Source: Iphinoe sp. HA4291-MV1
Lineage (GTDB): Bacteria > Cyanobacteriota > Cyanobacteriia > Cyanobacteriales > Nostocaceae
Direction of reading: 5' to 3'
Assembly: GCA_019359415.1 (NCBI GenBank)
Contig: JAHHHH010000001.1
Span: forward strand, 1-64,000
Length of the DNA: 64,000 nucleotides
Position numbers and translations under genes: made by a program. Below, piece by piece: positions 54,125 through 62,306 of this stretch. The first letter of the stretch is position 1; every line of letters begins with the position of its first letter. The notes under the pieces were generated by a model. The model was not told the DNA's origin. It did no database searches and saw nothing but the letters and a program-made list of their open reading frames with translations.

Positions 54125-54922
54125 TCAACCCAACCGTTGGGCATTACGTCTGGTTTTTACCGTGTCATGATAACTCACTCTCGATGCTAATTCATGCCCT
54201 GTATAGTGAATAAAGACATCATCTAAGGTTGCGTTTGGCTTACTTAAGACAGCTTTTAAGTTGGTGGGTGTACCAGTCGCAATCATCCGACCTTGGTTCA
54301 TAATTGCCACACGACTACACAAACTGTCAGCTTCTTCCAAAAAGTGAGTTGTTAAAAAGATGGTTGTGCCGTAATCAGCACGAAGTTGCTGTACAAGACG
54401 CCACACCTGGCTACGGGCGATAGGATCGAGTCCCACTGTCGGCTCATCTAGAAATAGAATTTGGGGGTGATGCAAGATGGATTGAGCAATTTCCAGCTTG
54501 CGAATCATGCCACCAGAATAATTTCTGACCAAACGATGGGCTGCTTCTTGCAAACCCATGAACTCCATCATGTCATGGATGCGCTGTTTCCGTTGCTTAG
54601 ACGGAATATCATACAATTTAGCAAAGATTAAGAGATTTTCATAGCCACTCAGGCTACCATCAGCACAGAGAGCTTGGGGTACATAACCAATGACTCTTCT
54701 AACCGCATCAGGTTGATGAGTTACATCATATCCAGCTAGGGTTGCTCGCCCAGCACTCGGCGGTAGCAGGGTTGTCAATATCTTAATCACCGTACTTTTG
54801 CCTGCTCCATTGAGTCCTAGCAAGCCAAACACTTCACCAGATGCTACAGAGATATTCAGAGCATCAACGGCTGTAAATTTGTCAAAGCGACGCGTAAGTT
54901 TTTGGGTTTCTAATATGATCAT
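54125..54922 (-). CDS. ABC transporter ATP-binding protein (DrrA-like)
   Basis: A stand-alone ATPase of 265 residues from ATG 54922; a GTG at 54976 is an alternative start. It has Walker A LLGLNGAGKSTVIKIL near residues 37-52, Q-loop IGYVPQALCADGSL, signature NYSGGMIRKLEIAQS near 136, and Walker B ILFLDEPTVGLDP. The switch histidine is in TTHFLEEADSLC. The DrrA/NatA-type C-terminus (TLDDVFIHYTGHEL) is present. These ATPases pair with an ABC-2 permease for drug, lipid or antibiotic export; no permease gene is in the neighbourhood, so the partner must lie elsewhere or be lost. Confidence 0.9.
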   Translation of the reverse strand: MIILETQKLTRRFDKFTAVDALNISVASGEVFGLLGLNGAGKSTVIKILTTLLPPSAGRATLAGYDVTHQPDAVRRVIGYVPQALCADGSLSGYENLLIFAKLYDIPSKQRKQRIHDMMEFMGLQEAAHRLVRNYSGGMIRKLEIAQSILHHPQILFLDEPTVGLDPIARSQVWRLVQQLRADYGTTIFLTTHFLEEADSLCSRVAIMNQGRMIATGTPTNLKAVLSKPNATLDDVFIHYTGHELASRVSYHDTVKTRRNAQRLG

Positions 54923-55299
54923 TCCCGGAACATTCACGAACGTTGACCAATCTGTTCTTCCCGTTAGTTTTGTCACAAGTAGGATGCACTTCCTTTCGCA
55001 AAATATTCAGCTTATCTAATTATTAGCTTCTCATATATTTCCGATAAGTCAAGAGTCAACGAACAGAGCAGTTCTTGAGCAGGGGGAGAAGAGAAGCAGG
55101 GCTGACAGGTGTAGGTTTTTCAGAAAAGGGTGAGTCATCTTACCATTTTGGATTTGAGATTTGGGAATTTGGATTGTGAAAGTTTGACCAAGAAAGTACG
55201 AAGGCGTCAGTCGTCAGAATTCAACAATATTAAGAGATAATATCTGTGGTCAATTCTTCCCTCTCCTGACTCCTGGATACTGAATTCTTCTTCAATTGT
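54923..55299. other. Gene-free stretch upstream of the ABC ATPase
   Basis: No reading frame with recognisable content. It should contain the promoter of the DrrA-like ATPase near 54990-55060. It also holds scattered cagaa/gtcag-type short repeats. Confidence 0.4.
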
Positions 55300-55413
55300 T
55301 ATAGCAATCCGATTTGATTCTTGAATCACTCGTAGAGACAGGGAACTCTTAACAGGGAAGAAGGAATAAAGGTGTACTGAGTTTTTTTCAAAAATCAAAT
55401 AGGAGTCCTATAT
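55300..55413 (+). mobile_element. MITE-like repeat, copy B
   Basis: Nearly identical to 29640-29746, with an additional ctcttaa (after gggaa) in the middle. Ends are the same imperfect inverted repeats. It lies in a gene-free region. Confidence 0.75.
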
Positions 55414-55474
55414 TAAAGCCTCTTAACGAAGGTTTAACATGTAGAAATTGAGCCAGCCTCACCCCTTGTGCTTA

Positions 55475-55517
55475 ATTCAAAATTCAAAATTCAAAATTCA
55501 AAATTTAGAATTTTGAA
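55475..55517 (+). repeat. Heptanucleotide tandem repeat (attcaaa)
   Basis: Four consecutive attcaaa units followed by a partial inverted copy (tttagaattttgaa). This is a second STRR type in the window besides tgttcac and cagttat at 23390. Confidence 0.75.
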
Positions 55518-55798
55518 TAAAAAAAAAACGAGGAAATATCTGGATAGATTACAAATTTGTGTTGTGTTAGGTAATTTTCCCATAAATAAAAAACTTGCCA
55601 AAATGGCAACCAATCTATGGATTACTTGATTAAATTAAAGAAGGTAAATGACTTCAAGGGTGTTGTTATCAGAGTGTATCACATACCATAAAATGTGATA
55701 CACCTTCTACCAAAAAATCACTAGACAAACAGAAAGTGTATCTGCACACGATATCCTGACAACTAGTCAGGATAAAGAAATATTAATAATTAGGTTTA

Positions 55799-55962
55799 CA
55801 TTTACCGCAACAGGGATATTCAGCCCGTACAGGCGTTGTCGTTGACCTGCACATTAGCCCCCTAAATCACTGGCAGTGTCTGTACATATTCCTGTCTCTT
55901 CAGCGGTAAATGGTATGTGGGAGCTTTGATGGCGTTTGGTATGCTTGCTCCCACTTTTTTTT
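55799..55962 (+). ncRNA. Candidate structured small RNA, copy 1
   Basis: The arms catttaccgc (55799-55808) and gcggtaaatg (55903-55912) pair perfectly and close a domain of about 115 bases. A second helix inside pairs 55810-55818 with 55887-55895. The inner part includes the hairpin cactggcagtg. An intrinsic terminator follows at once: gtgggagc...gctcccac (55917-55954) and a run of T. Copy 2 keeps the pairing through a G-U-compatible change in the outer helix and an A-U for G-U change in the inner helix, which supports a transcribed folded RNA. The AT-rich aaatattaataattagg upstream may contain the -10 region. Identity unknown; a 6S-like RNA was considered but not supported. Confidence 0.6.
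55917..55962 (+). terminator. Intrinsic terminator of RNA copy 1
   Basis: Perfect 8-bp stem gtgggagc/gctcccac with a 22-base loop, then eight T (955-962). Confidence 0.8.
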
Positions 55963-56224
55963 CAATAAAGTTTCTTAACTCTTAAGATGCACATTTTATA
56001 ACGCTTGTATAGCAAGGTTTTCACCAAAGTGAAGAAAATGTGCTTTTTTCATTTGTTGCTAGCGCGTAGCGGTGCTAGTTAGCTGTTCCACATTTAACTT
56101 GTATAATTAGGGGGGAGCAGATGCCCACCCCACAAGAGTTATAAAAATTTTGAATATACAAACTAGATGTGGTTTAGCTTTAGAGGCTCACCGGAATGCA
56201 CCAGTTACCTTATTACAATTTTTG

Positions 56225-56274
56225 TAGGGGAGCCAGTACTGTAGGAGGGTTTCCCGACAGAGGTATCTGGCGTT
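56225..56274 (-). repeat. Dispersed intergenic repeat, copy 3
   Basis: Reverse-strand copy of the family at 920-970 and 43566-43636. Read on the minus strand it begins aacgccagatacc, contains ccctcctacagtactggc and ends ctcccct. It lies between the two RNA-bearing units. Confidence 0.6.
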
Positions 56275-56724
56275 GGGCACTGCTTATCGTTCGCGCTCAA
56301 CTCCTATTTTTACGTTAACAGCAGTGCCCACCTGTTCGCGCAGCGTCTCCCTTAGGAGAAGAGTTTTGAGAATGGTGCAAGATCTCAGTTGATAGGCAAT
56401 TTTAGCTATACTTGAAGCTAAGCTATACTCAAAAGAATTGAGGAACAAACACAAGGAAATATCTGGATAGATTACAAATTATTGTTGTGTTAGGTAATTA
56501 ATTCAAGAAATAAAAAACTTGCCAAAATGGCAACCAACCTATAGGTTACTCGGTTAAATTAAAGAAGTAAATGACTTCAAGGGTGTTGTTATCAGGGTGT
56601 GTCACATACCATAAATGTGATACACCTTCTACCAAAAAAATCGCTAGATAAAAAACGGAAAGTATATCTCTAAATGATGTACTAACTAGTTGTCAGGAGA
56701 AAGAAATATTAATAATTAGGTTTA

Positions 56725-56889
56725 CATTTGCCGCAACAGGAATATTCAGCCCGTACAGGCGTTGTCGTTGACTGCACATTAGCCCCCTAAATCACTGGCA
56801 GTGTCTGTACATATTCCTGTCTCTTCAGCGGTAAATGGTAAGTGGGAGCTTTGATGGCGTTTGGTATGCTTGCTCCCACTTCTTTTTTC
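56725..56889 (+). ncRNA. Candidate structured small RNA, copy 2
   Basis: Outer helix 56725-56734 with 56828-56837: an A in copy 1 is G here, giving a G-U pair. The inner helix acaggaata/tattcctgt is fully Watson-Crick. One C of the apical gacctgc is deleted. The 3' half, from attagcccccta to the terminator, is almost unchanged. It carries its own terminator, so the two copies are probably separate transcription units. Confidence 0.6.
56842..56889 (+). terminator. Intrinsic terminator of RNA copy 2
   Basis: Same gtgggagc/gctcccac stem (56842-56849 with 56872-56879) followed by tcttttttct. Confidence 0.75.
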
Positions 56890-56994
56890 TTAATATGGCA
56901 CTCCTATTTGATATCAATTTGAAAAAAGAATGCGACAGATGGATTGTTGAAACTCTTACAGCAGCAATTCCTGAGTCAGGAGTCAGAAGTCATA

Positions 56995-57141
56995 TCATGT
57001 CCGGTTAATTGCTTATAAATCCCGCACAACCCCACCCCGGTTTTGTCTTGCGCCAAAACCGCCCCTCCCCTTACTAACGGGAGGGGATTAAGGGGTGGGG
57101 TGCAGATATTGCGGGAATCACAACTAATCAACCGGACATGA
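56995..57141. mobile_element. MITE with tcatgtccggtt ends, copy A
   Basis: A 147-bp element with inverted ends tcatgtccggtt/aaccggacatga and TA on both sides, pointing to IS630-type mobilisation. Internal long GC-rich arms (accccaccccgg, ccccaccccttaatcccc) form further hairpins. It cuts the serine/threonine kinase gene to its right. A partial copy lies at 62613-62693 and a single end at 59119-59148. Confidence 0.8.
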
Positions 57142-57143
57142 TA

Positions 57144-57471
57144 TGACTGCCTCAAATAAATTTTCCCCCGGTACAAAGTCCATCACCAAGCAGTGGATTG
57201 CACCTTCCTTAAACAGGTCAATCACTCTCACAATGTGAGGATGGGAGTCTTGAGATAAGCGTGCCAGTGTCCGCCCTTCTTTGATAAATCGCTCTATGTA
57301 CTTGTCATACTCGGGATCATGGCTGAGATATTCATTGGGTGTCTTGATAACAACCGTCTGGTTTAGATCAACATGCAATGCTTTATAAGTAATCCCGAAT
57401 CCCCCCTGCCCCAGGACTTCCCCAATTACATATTTACCACCTTGCAATTGTTGTCCTGCTGTCCAAGGCAT
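57144..57471 (-). pseudogene. Serine/threonine protein kinase, truncated by a MITE
   Basis: The first 109 codons of a Hanks-type kinase: MPWTAGQQLQGGKYVIGEVL, then glycine loop GQGGFGITY, the ATP-binding lysine in VVIKTP near 43, and hinge LVMDFVPGENLFEAV. The frame then runs into the MITE at 57143 and stops. The HRD and DFG motifs are missing, so no kinase activity is possible. Confidence 0.85.
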
Positions 57472-57545
57472 GAATACCTACTAAGTGAGAAAAAAGACTT
57501 AAAAAATGACTTTAATGCCAGCACCTAATGAAAGTTTAGCTAATT

Positions 57546-57804
57546 CTACGGAGTTTTGGTAAATGAGGGACTAGGAGACAGTGACGGTGGGCTAGGAGAC
57601 AGAGATGGTTTTAAAATAGGAATCAAAGCAGCAATGCCTGAGAGTAAGGCTCCTATCGCGGCGATCGCCATTCTTATTTTTGACCAAATAGGTGATGCCA
57701 AAACGTCCCCTTCCCAACTCTCTTTCAATGGTGTATTTGCTACCTTGCAACCGATCGCCTGCTACCCAAGCCACATTTGCAACTCCCAAAATATCTGCAT
57801 ACAT
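57546..57804 (-). pseudogene. Serine/threonine kinase remnant with internal deletion
   Basis: The N-terminal frame reads WVAGDRLQGSKYTIERELGR, then GRFGITYL, the start of a Hanks kinase. A second frame takes over near 57680 and encodes a membrane segment (RMAIAAIGALLSGIAALIPIL) and a serine/proline-rich tail (SPSPPSLSPSPSF). This resembles the juxtamembrane part of cyanobacterial kinases. Most of the catalytic domain appears to have been deleted between the two. Confidence 0.65.
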
Positions 57805-58162
57805 TCTACAATTAAAAATACGCTCCTTTTCCCCTAAGTAGATAGGTGGAAATAAACACCAGCTAGTTAAGAAATGTAAAAACGCCTAAAACCCTTACTA
57901 ATGACCAATGACTAATGACTGCCTTAACGAGTTAACTTTATTTGTACCGACCTACTTACACCCCTAGTTCTGGTCAACTAAGTACACAATTGCATAAGTT
58001 CAAGCGCAAAAACTAGAACGAATACTCTGCGTACCTACCCTGCGGGAAGGTGAAGCGCCTATGCGTTTACCGAGCGCGCTCCTCTGCGTTTAAAAACGTT
58101 ACGAATTCATGAAATGCTGTACTAAGTTCTGACAAATGCCATCATAGTTATGGTGAGAACAC
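57805..58162. other. Gene-free stretch upstream of recR
   Basis: Contains aatgact-type heptamer repeats (57898-57921) and a short GC-rich palindromic block (58030-58090). No gene seen. The recR promoter should lie near the right end. Confidence 0.4.
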
Positions 58163-58774
58163 ATTGGAGATAAGACAACGGTTTACGCACGCCCTTTAGC
58201 ACGCTTAATTGAACAACTGCAACGCTTACCTGGAGTCGGTCCAAAAACTGCCCAACGGCTAGCATTGCACATTTTAAAGCGACCAGAAACAGAAGTTGCA
58301 GCTCTGGCGCAAGCTCTTATTGAAGCAAAAAAACAGGTGGGTTTGTGTTCTGTTTGTTTCCACCTATCTGCTGAACCAGTTTGTGAACTCTGCCGCAACC
58401 CAAACCGTGACAACACGACTATCTGTGTGGTAGCAGATTCCCGTGATGTCATTGCCTTGGAAAAGACTCGTGAGTTCAAAGGCAAGTATCATGTCTTAGG
58501 TGGGGTGATTTCACCAATTGAGGGTATTGGTCCAGAACAGTTGACTGTCCAAGCTTTGGTCCGAAGGGTGAGTCAGGATAAGCCTGAAGAAGTGATTTTG
58601 GCAATTAGTCCAAGTGTGGAAGGTGAGACAACGACACTGTATGTCGGTCAACTACTGAAGCCATTTACCAAAGTAACGCGAATTGCTTTTGGTTTACCTG
58701 TGGGTGGAGATTTAGAGTACGCTGATGAGGTGACTTTGGCAAGAGCTTTGGAAGGTCGCCGAGAGTTAGATTAG
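58163..58774 (+). CDS. recR: Recombination mediator RecR
   Basis: RecFOR-pathway DNA repair protein. Family sequence begins at 58175-58192 (TTVYARPL) and runs to 58774. It includes the helix-hairpin-helix [20 protein letters not shown], the zinc finger [16 protein letters not shown] and the Toprim segment [12 protein letters not shown]. No in-frame ATG, GTG or TTG precedes this region after the TGA at 58154-58156. An ATT at 58163, six bases after ggtga, would give 203 residues; ACA at 58175 stands where relatives have the initiator. The next TTG (58265) would delete the helix-hairpin-helix. I report the ATT start as the most workable, with reservation. Confidence 0.85.
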   Translation: MGDKTTVYARPLARLIEQLQRLPGVGPKTAQRLALHILKRPETEVAALAQALIEAKKQVGLCSVCFHLSAEPVCELCRNPNRDNTTICVVADSRDVIALEKTREFKGKYHVLGGVISPIEGIGPEQLTVQALVRRVSQDKPEEVILAISPSVEGETTTLYVGQLLKPFTKVTRIAFGLPVGGDLEYADEVTLARALEGRRELD

Positions 58775-58891
58775 TGACAGTTACCAGTTATAAGTAAACA
58801 GTTATCAGTAAACAGTAAACTGATAACTGGTCATATATCAGTTCATCTCTTCAGAAACTGTACAGCGGATGACCACTCTATAAAAAATCGA

Positions 58892-59118
58892 TCAGTTCGC
58901 ATCCCAATAAGGAACTCCACGAAATCGATTGGCAAAGAAGTCTACAAAGACTTGAATTTTAAAAGGAATATGGCTTCCTGCTGCTAATATCGCAGAGATA
59001 TCGGTTTCAGGTATTGTCCATTCGGGTAACACCATCTGCAGCCGTCCGCATTTCAAATCATCTCCTACAATGAACGTTGCGAGTATAGCGATACCACAAC
59101 CTCCCAATACCGCCTGAT
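58892..59118 (-). pseudogene. LysR-type regulator, C-terminal fragment
   Basis: The frame encodes GGCGIAILATFIVGDDLKCG, RLQMVLPEWTIPE and FKIQVFVDFFANRF, the last 70 residues of a LysR substrate-binding domain. Homology begins exactly at the end of a MITE-type end sequence at 59119, so the N-terminal DNA-binding part was removed at that junction. Confidence 0.75.
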
Positions 59119-59148
59119 ATCATGTCCGGTTGATTAGTTGTGAGTCCT
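59119..59148. mobile_element. MITE end (tcatgtccggtt family), fragment B
   Basis: The sequence tatcatgtccggttgattag and the next bases match the right end of the MITE at 56995-57141 for almost 30 bases; the rest of the element is gone. It borders the LysR fragment. Confidence 0.7.
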
Positions 59149-59357
59149 GAAGTTTATCTGCTACATCCGTTATGCCGGAGGCTATCCGCTGCCAATCGTT
59201 TTTCTCTATTGACCATGAATGAGCAATGCCCTGAGTGTGCAAATTGCGGTCCAGGCTTTAGCCTGTAGGTGAATAAAACGCAACCTCACATAGAATTGAT
59301 ATTAGCTATAATTTGTGTCATCCGACACTAACAAAAAGAATAAGGGACAACATCTTA
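59149..59357. other. Spacer with possible transposase debris
   Basis: No intact gene. A short frame near 59215-59260 reads NEQCPECANCGPGF, which resembles a zinc-finger tail of a transposase but is too short to assign. Confidence 0.25.
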
Positions 59358-60131
59358 ATGAATCAAGAGCAAAAAGGTTTTTGCTTCTGTACATTAGCTC
59401 TGGGCAAAAAATATCGCCTACTTGCTCAAGAATTAGCAAAGGATTTGGAAAAAAAATCACCTAGAACTTCCATAGTGATTTTGACTGATAAACCAAAAGA
59501 TTTCCAAAGTAATTGGAACACTTTAGCTTATCAACATCAACAAAAAGGTATTCTTCTTTGTTATCATGACAAACGTTTTGTTATAGAAAAAGCTTTGTCA
59601 CATTTCCATACTGCGATTTATATTGATGCGGATACGAGAATACTATTTAGTATCCCGCATGATTTACAGTGGCAACCAGGAATTACGGCTGGTCACTGTG
59701 AGAATTTAATTGAACATGTCAGTCAAAATAATCCAGAGAGATTGGTTGCTTTAAAAAATGTGGCTTCAAAGTTAAATCTAATTTTAGAAAATATTAACTA
59801 CATTGGTGAATCTTTATTTGTTATTACTAGAGATGAAGGAAGAGAAAAAGAGTTTTACAAGTACTGGGGAATAATTGGTAGGTATTTGGAATTAAAAGGC
59901 ATTCACTCGGGTGAAGGCAATGCTATGGGATTAGCTGCTGCTCAGGTAGGATGGAGTGTTAAGAAAGAAGGTTGGCAAGAAATCAGACAAGCTATTAAGC
60001 ACGTAGAAGCTTCTTATACCCCTATGCAGCAAACATTTTGGGACAAATGGAAAATGAGGATTGGTTACTACTACCGACTTAATTTAGCTAGGCTCATAGC
60101 ATTGAAGGATTATGACTTTTTCTATACATAG
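59358..60131 (+). CDS. Putative glycosyltransferase (GT-A/GT8-like)
   Basis: A 257-residue protein from ATG 59358 (the open frame starts at 59313). It begins FCFCTLALGKKYRLLAQELA, then IVILTDKPKDF and the metal-binding AIYIDADTRI near residues 89-98. ENINYIGESLFVI and SGEGNAMGLAAAQVGW follow. The order resembles nucleotide-sugar transferases of the GT8/DUF group. No signal peptide. It stands alone, away from the polysaccharide locus. Donor and acceptor unknown. Confidence 0.75.
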   Translation: MNQEQKGFCFCTLALGKKYRLLAQELAKDLEKKSPRTSIVILTDKPKDFQSNWNTLAYQHQQKGILLCYHDKRFVIEKALSHFHTAIYIDADTRILFSIPHDLQWQPGITAGHCENLIEHVSQNNPERLVALKNVASKLNLILENINYIGESLFVITRDEGREKEFYKYWGIIGRYLELKGIHSGEGNAMGLAAAQVGWSVKKEGWQEIRQAIKHVEASYTPMQQTFWDKWKMRIGYYYRLNLARLIALKDYDFFYT

Positions 60132-60146
60132 AATAGTCATAGAAGT

Positions 60147-60521
60147 CTACGGCAAAGAATCTAAATCTAGAGCTTCTATTCCTTGGCGTTCTACATAAGC
60201 CAGCATACTTCGCAACTGTACCCAAATGAGCAAGCATGTGAAAAGAGCGACTGGTAGACCAATTGCATAGGCAAGTAAGGGTGGAAAGCCAAATATTTCA
60301 AAACCGGAACAGAGAAACAGACACAAACCAGCAGTTTCTCCCACAAATGGCACAGCCAAATTTCTAATTGCTATACGAGAGCCAGAAGTTTCTGCACCAT
60401 CATTTTGCCATTTCTGCACAATTAATGTTAGCGTTCCAGATAACGCTGCACCCGAGGCTAATGCGACAAACAATCCAACAACTAACAGAAAATAAGGTGG
60501 TTGTTGAGGAAAATAGTACAT
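60147..60521 (-). CDS. Small integral membrane protein, unknown function
   Basis: A 124-residue protein with three hydrophobic segments: LLVVGLFVALASGAALSGTL near residue 12, FVGETAGLCLFLCSGFEIFG near 54, and LLAYAIGLPVALFTCLLIW near 78. A charged C-terminus ends EALDLDSLP. It is on the same strand as the downstream ubiB-like gene but about 85 bp from it. Conserved in cyanobacteria by appearance; no family recognised. Confidence 0.65.
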   Translation of the reverse strand: MYYFPQQPPYFLLVVGLFVALASGAALSGTLTLIVQKWQNDGAETSGSRIAIRNLAVPFVGETAGLCLFLCSGFEIFGFPPLLAYAIGLPVALFTCLLIWVQLRSMLAYVERQGIEALDLDSLP

Positions 60522-60608
60522 ACAAGCTCCTGTGGATGTTGAATATGAAATTCTGAATTTAGAATTATGAATGATAAGAAGATTTTTTCATAGTTCATAA
60601 CTGATAAA

Positions 60609-62306
60609 TCATAATTCTTTTAAGGCTTTCGGTAGAATAGCAGCGACTCCCTCTCTAGAAAACTCTGTCAAAACTCCAATCGCTACATTGAACAGGCGAG
60701 TTGGTTTTAAGTCATCTTTGACCAAATTCCACAAGCGTTGGACTTCTTCTGTATGAAGACGGTCATCTTCAGTCAGAGCAAGCACCAACTGTCGCTGGAG
60801 AAACTTGCCTTCATCAGAAAGTAGATATTGCAATCCTAATTGAGCTGTGGGTAATACGTCAAAATTCCTATCAGTGCGAGCGATCGCAATCAAATTTTCT
60901 AAGCGATGCCACTGGAATTTACCATTTTTGAACAGCACATTGAGCAAACGTCGCCGCAATTGTGGAGATTCCCCTGTCAGTAAGCGCTTTGCAGTGTAGG
61001 GGTATGCCACTTCAACAATTTTGAAATCCGGGTTGAGGCTCAGAGCAATTCCTTCCTGCGTCACCAGAGAACGAATAATCAAAGCAAACTTTGCAGGGAC
61101 TCGGAAAGGATATTCATACATGAGTTCCGAGAACTCATCTGTGATGGTTTTGAAGTTAAAATCACCAACGTTTTTACCAATTGCGTCTTCAAAGACTGCT
61201 TCTAATGCTGGTACTATCGGGTGAATATCCGTACCTGGGGTAAGAAAACCTAGCTTGACAAAATCGTCAGCTAATTCGTCGTACTCTTTATTAACTACGT
61301 GTACAAGTGCATCTACCAAAGTTTCTTTTGTGGTTTCATGCAACTGATCCATCATGCCGAAGTCTATGTAAGCCATACGACCATCGGGCATGGCAAATAA
61401 ATTACCTGGATGTGGGTCAGCATGGAAGAAGCCATGCTCCAGGAGCTGTTGTAAACCTGAGGTAACACCAATTTGAATGATTGTCTCTGGGTCTAAACCT
61501 GCTTCACGAATACTTTTTGTTTCGGTGAGTTTAAAGCCGTTAATCCACTCTAGGGTTAAAACGTGGGTATTGGTGTAACGCCAATATATAGCTGGTACTT
61601 TGACTTGGAGGTCATCGCGGAAGTTACTTGCAAATTTCTCTGCGTTGCGGGCTTCGTTGATGTAATCTATCTCCTCAAATAACTTGGTGCCAAACTCGTC
61701 CACAATCATTGTCAGGTCGTGACCGAGATTTAAGGGTAACCAAGGACTTAACCAACTAGCCGCCCACCGCATAAGATAAAGGTCTAATGTCAGAACTGGG
61801 CGTAAGTTGGGGCGTTGTACTTTCACCGCCACTTCTTCACCGCTCATCAAACGACCGCGATAAACTTGACCCAAGCTAGCCGCAGCCACAGGAGATGGGG
61901 ATAACTCGCTAAAAATTTCGTCAATTGAACGCTCTAGTTCTGTTTCGATAATTTTGTAGGCAAGTGCATTATCAAAAGGTGGTAACTGGTCTTGCAGTTT
62001 CACCAGTTCGTCTAGATAATCTCTGCGTACTAGATCTGGTCGGGTTGACAGGGCTTGACCAACTTTAATAAAAGTAGGACCAAGACGGGTTAGCAGCTGC
62101 CGCAATTGAATAGCTCGTTTGAACTTGTTTTGCTCCTCTTGATTTTGCCATTCATCCCACTTGAGACTAAAAATAAATACCGCAAAGAACCAAATAATTT
62201 TTATCGCCCGTGCCCAAACAAGCCAAGGACGGTAGCGACAGTAGCGGGCGATCGCCTTTGAATCGTAGCGTCGATTATTTTGTTGTGTAAGGGTCTGCGA
62301 ATTCAC
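60609..62306 (-). CDS. UbiB/AarF (ABC1K) family atypical kinase
   Basis: A 565-residue protein-kinase-like protein. The alanine-rich nucleotide loop VAAASLGQVYRGRL near residue 128 and the lysine in EEVAVKVQRP are the family's replacements for the glycine loop. KxGQ appears in GPTFIKVGQALSTRPDLV near 72-89. The catalytic HADPHPGNLFAMPDGRMAYIDFGMM lies near 308. ABC1K proteins in cyanobacteria support prenylquinone metabolism, probably at membranes. Start GTG 62306. It is a core gene, with no signs of transfer. Confidence 0.93.
   Translation of the reverse strand: MNSQTLTQQNNRRYDSKAIARYCRYRPWLVWARAIKIIWFFAVFIFSLKWDEWQNQEEQNKFKRAIQLRQLLTRLGPTFIKVGQALSTRPDLVRRDYLDELVKLQDQLPPFDNALAYKIIETELERSIDEIFSELSPSPVAAASLGQVYRGRLMSGEEVAVKVQRPNLRPVLTLDLYLMRWAASWLSPWLPLNLGHDLTMIVDEFGTKLFEEIDYINEARNAEKFASNFRDDLQVKVPAIYWRYTNTHVLTLEWINGFKLTETKSIREAGLDPETIIQIGVTSGLQQLLEHGFFHADPHPGNLFAMPDGRMAYIDFGMMDQLHETTKETLVDALVHVVNKEYDELADDFVKLGFLTPGTDIHPIVPALEAVFEDAIGKNVGDFNFKTITDEFSELMYEYPFRVPAKFALIIRSLVTQEGIALSLNPDFKIVEVAYPYTAKRLLTGESPQLRRRLLNVLFKNGKFQWHRLENLIAIARTDRNFDVLPTAQLGLQYLLSDEGKFLQRQLVLALTEDDRLHTEEVQRLWNLVKDDLKPTRLFNVAIGVLTEFSREGVAAILPKALKEL

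Larger units (their letters stand above)
55531..55962 (+). repeat. About 430-bp repeat unit 1 carrying an RNA-like gene
   Basis: This unit recurs at 56454-56889 with high identity over its whole length. From left to right it holds the palindrome ttgccaaaatggcaa (55595-55609) and an 11-bp inverted repeat (55674-55684 with 55693-55703). A third palindrome, tcctgac...gtcagga, lies near 55754-55772. The structured RNA-like segment and an intrinsic terminator follow. No frame in it looks coding. Confidence 0.75.
56454..56889 (+). repeat. About 430-bp repeat unit 2 carrying an RNA-like gene
   Basis: Same order of elements as unit 1: an 11-bp inverted repeat at 56597-56607 with 56615-56625 (one G-T pair), then the RNA-like segment and terminator. 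Unit 2 starts about 490 bp after the end of unit 1. Differences are small substitutions and short indels, concentrated outside the paired arms. Confidence 0.75.

Noticed and set aside
55799-56889. 6S RNA as identity of the tandem structured RNAs
   Set aside because: The closing helix and inner bulges could suggest it, but I cannot match the 6S consensus by eye, and tandem 6S copies would be odd. Left as an unidentified RNA.
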